A DNA stretch of 64,000 nucleotides, from NCBI GenBank assembly GCA_031260295.1, contig JAIRKE010000001.1:248001-312000 (forward strand), given 5' to 3'. The DNA is from Azonexus sp. GTDB taxonomy: Bacteria > Pseudomonadota > Gammaproteobacteria > Burkholderiales > Rhodocyclaceae. The notes under the pieces are model-generated. The model did not search any database. It saw only the letters and a program-made list of their open reading frames with translations, and was not told the DNA's origin. Both the position numbers and the translations under genes were made by a program. Below are positions 62,764 through 64,000 of the stretch, in pieces. Every line of letters starts with the position of its first letter. Positions within the stretch are counted from its first letter, which is position 1.

Positions 62764-64000
62764 GTGAAACTGCGTCAAACCCCCCTGTTGCTAAAACAAC
62801 AATGGCATAGAATATCCGCTGCAATCGAATGGCGATTGCGCTCCCGTCTGGGCGACAATACCGTTGACGGGGCGATCTACCGGGCTGGCCTGCATGTTCG
62901 CCCCTATTTGAAGCGTGCCGTTTTTTTCGGCATCGCCGGCAGTGTCGGTAAAACAACGGCCAAGGATCTTCTGGTCGGCATTCTCGCCAGCCGTGGCAAA
63001 ACCATCGGCAATCCGGTATCACTCAATGCCGCGCCGGAAGTGGCGCGTACCGTATTGCGGGTACGTCCCTGGCATCGCTACTGCGTGGTGGAGCTAGGAG
63101 AAACAGCGCCAGGATCCCTGGATAAACATCTGGCGGTACTTCACCCGACCATTGGAGCAATCACCAATGTCGGTGACGATCACTTCAGCGCCTTCGGATC
63201 ACACGAAGCCATCGCGAGCGAATTCGCCAAACTGGCGCAGGCACTCCCTGCCGATGGCTGCCTGATCCTGAATCGCGACGACGAACGCGTCTTCGCGCTA
63301 CGTCACCAGGCAGCTTGCCGGGTAATCACCTTCGGTCAAACGCCGGGCGCGGATTTGCTGGCCAGCGATATCTCCTCGGTCTGGCCAGGAGCCCTGCGAT
63401 TCACCGTCACATTCAACGGTGAGCGGCAAGATGTGCAGACCCAGCTATATGGCCGACATCTTCTGACATCGGTGCTGGCGGCCATTGGCAGCGCGCTGGC
63501 CGCCGGTTTGACACTCGGCGAATGTGCCCACGGCATCGCTGCTGTCACACCGCCCCAAGGACGAATGCAGCGGGTATGCCTTCCTGGGGACATCACCTAC
63601 ATTTGCGATGATTACAAAGCCCCTGCATGGACAGTGGGAGCATTGCTCGATCAATTGGGCGAAGCAAAAGCCCGGCGCAAGATATTCGTGCTGGGAACGA
63701 TTTCAGACTGCCACCATACGCCGATTCAAACATTCAAATTCGCCAAAAGGTCGCTCGAAGTTGCCGACATTGCCATATTCACCGGTCGCTATGCCTCGGC
63801 TGCGCTCAAAGCAAAACAACCGGACAACGAAGGCCGGTTGTACGCGTTTTCACATATCCGCGACATTGCCTTATTTCTCGAATCAACACGTCAACCGGGT
63901 GACTTGATCGTACTCAAAGGAAGCAATAACAAAGATCATCTGAGCCGCCTCGCCCTATCACTCAGCCAACCAGTCAATTGTTGGCTGAATGACTGCGAAC
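62764..64000 (+). CDS. Mur-ligase-like protein (MurF/CapB type), truncated by the window end
   Basis: The frame from GTG at 62764 stays open for 412 codons to the end of the window. AGGA stands seven bases upstream. Motifs are those of the Mur ligase fold: the P-loop FFGIAGSVGKTTAKDLLVGI near residue 57, AAPEVARTVL, VVELGETAPG, ITNVGDDHFSAFGSHEAIAS, the LLTSVLAAIGSALAAG block, and DDYKAPAWT in place of MurF's DDSYNANP. Such enzymes add an amino acid to a carboxyl group with ATP. The true MurF usually lies with division genes, so this copy, next to an ATP-grasp gene in a polysaccharide locus, probably has another substrate. The last 40 or so residues are missing. Confidence 0.85.
   Translation, partial: MKLRQTPLLLKQQWHRISAAIEWRLRSRLGDNTVDGAIYRAGLHVRPYLKRAVFFGIAGSVGKTTAKDLLVGILASRGKTIGNPVSLNAAPEVARTVLRVRPWHRYCVVELGETAPGSLDKHLAVLHPTIGAITNVGDDHFSAFGSHEAIASEFAKLAQALPADGCLILNRDDERVFALRHQAACRVITFGQTPGADLLASDISSVWPGALRFTVTFNGERQDVQTQLYGRHLLTSVLAAIGSALAAGLTLGECAHGIAAVTPPQGRMQRVCLPGDITYICDDYKAPAWTVGALLDQLGEAKARRKIFVLGTISDCHHTPIQTFKFAKRSLEVADIAIFTGRYASAALKAKQPDNEGRLYAFSHIRDIALFLESTRQPGDLIVLKGSNNKDHLSRLALSLSQPVNCWLNDCE

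Overview
The window is GC-rich DNA from a betaproteobacterium of the Rhodocyclales, most like Dechloromonas/Azonexus or a related sludge or freshwater genus. This rests on the gene families and the exosortase-A-type exopolysaccharide locus, not on a database search. Housekeeping genes fill about 0-24 kb. A surface-polysaccharide and PEP-CTERM protein-sorting locus fills about 24-64 kb.

Region 1 (0-24 kb). The 3' end of ETF-ubiquinone oxidoreductase is followed by fabI. A decayed patch comes next, with a fused toxin-antitoxin remnant and an IS5-like transposase tail. A compact minus-strand block follows: a YoaA/DinG helicase, an ATP-grasp-like protein interrupted in frame by a palindromic repeat, mobB, moeA, moaD and rbgA. 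After a secreted SH3-domain protein comes a second minus-strand block of mltG, tmk, holB, pilZ, tatD and an ankyrin gene, divergent from ygfZ. Then come a frameshifted alpha/beta hydrolase, an NRDE protein, an L,D-transpeptidase and tadA. A LolA-like protein, an ABC ATPase, a DUF1302-like outer membrane protein and two FtsX/LolC-type permeases look like one envelope transport module.

Region 2 (24-47.4 kb, plus strand). One PEP-CTERM gene has a good sigma-54 (-24/-12) promoter match and its own terminator, and is followed by a ThiF/E1-like gene. The exosortase A cluster then runs: export lipoprotein, chain-length determinant, tyrosine autokinase with a Gly-Tyr tail, outer-membrane beta-barrel, AAA ATPase, UDP-GlcNAc 2-epimerase, polysaccharide deacetylase, FemAB-like protein, glycosyltransferase, XrtA fused to EpsI, a second glycosyltransferase, asparagine-synthase-like amidotransferase, two more glycosyltransferases and an O-ligase/polymerase. 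A more AT-rich tail holds a TPR protein, a GT-A-like protein and a second deacetylase. A 177-bp imperfect palindrome sits inside the operon and supplies the last codons of one glycosyltransferase.

Region 3 (47.4-61.5 kb, minus strand). A flippase, an asparagine-synthase-like gene split by an in-frame amber codon, a GT2, a very large ligase/polymerase with an internal beta-rich segment, a GT4-like enzyme, an AT-rich orphan, a 716-residue tandem FemAB/GNAT fusion, a DegT-type PLP protein, two exosortase-associated alpha/beta hydrolases with non-serine nucleophile positions, and an acyl carrier protein. This looks like a carrier-protein-based module that modifies or transfers groups to the polysaccharide. 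Region 4 (61.6 kb to the end, plus strand) pairs a sugar-transfer-associated ATP-grasp protein with a Mur-ligase-like protein cut off by the window edge, an unusual pair of predicted amide-bond formers in a polysaccharide locus.

Not seen here: tRNA or rRNA genes, CRISPR arrays, prophage, the priming glycosyltransferase, the PrsK/PrsR regulators, and the acyl-CoA ligase and decarboxylase that often accompany the two hydrolases.
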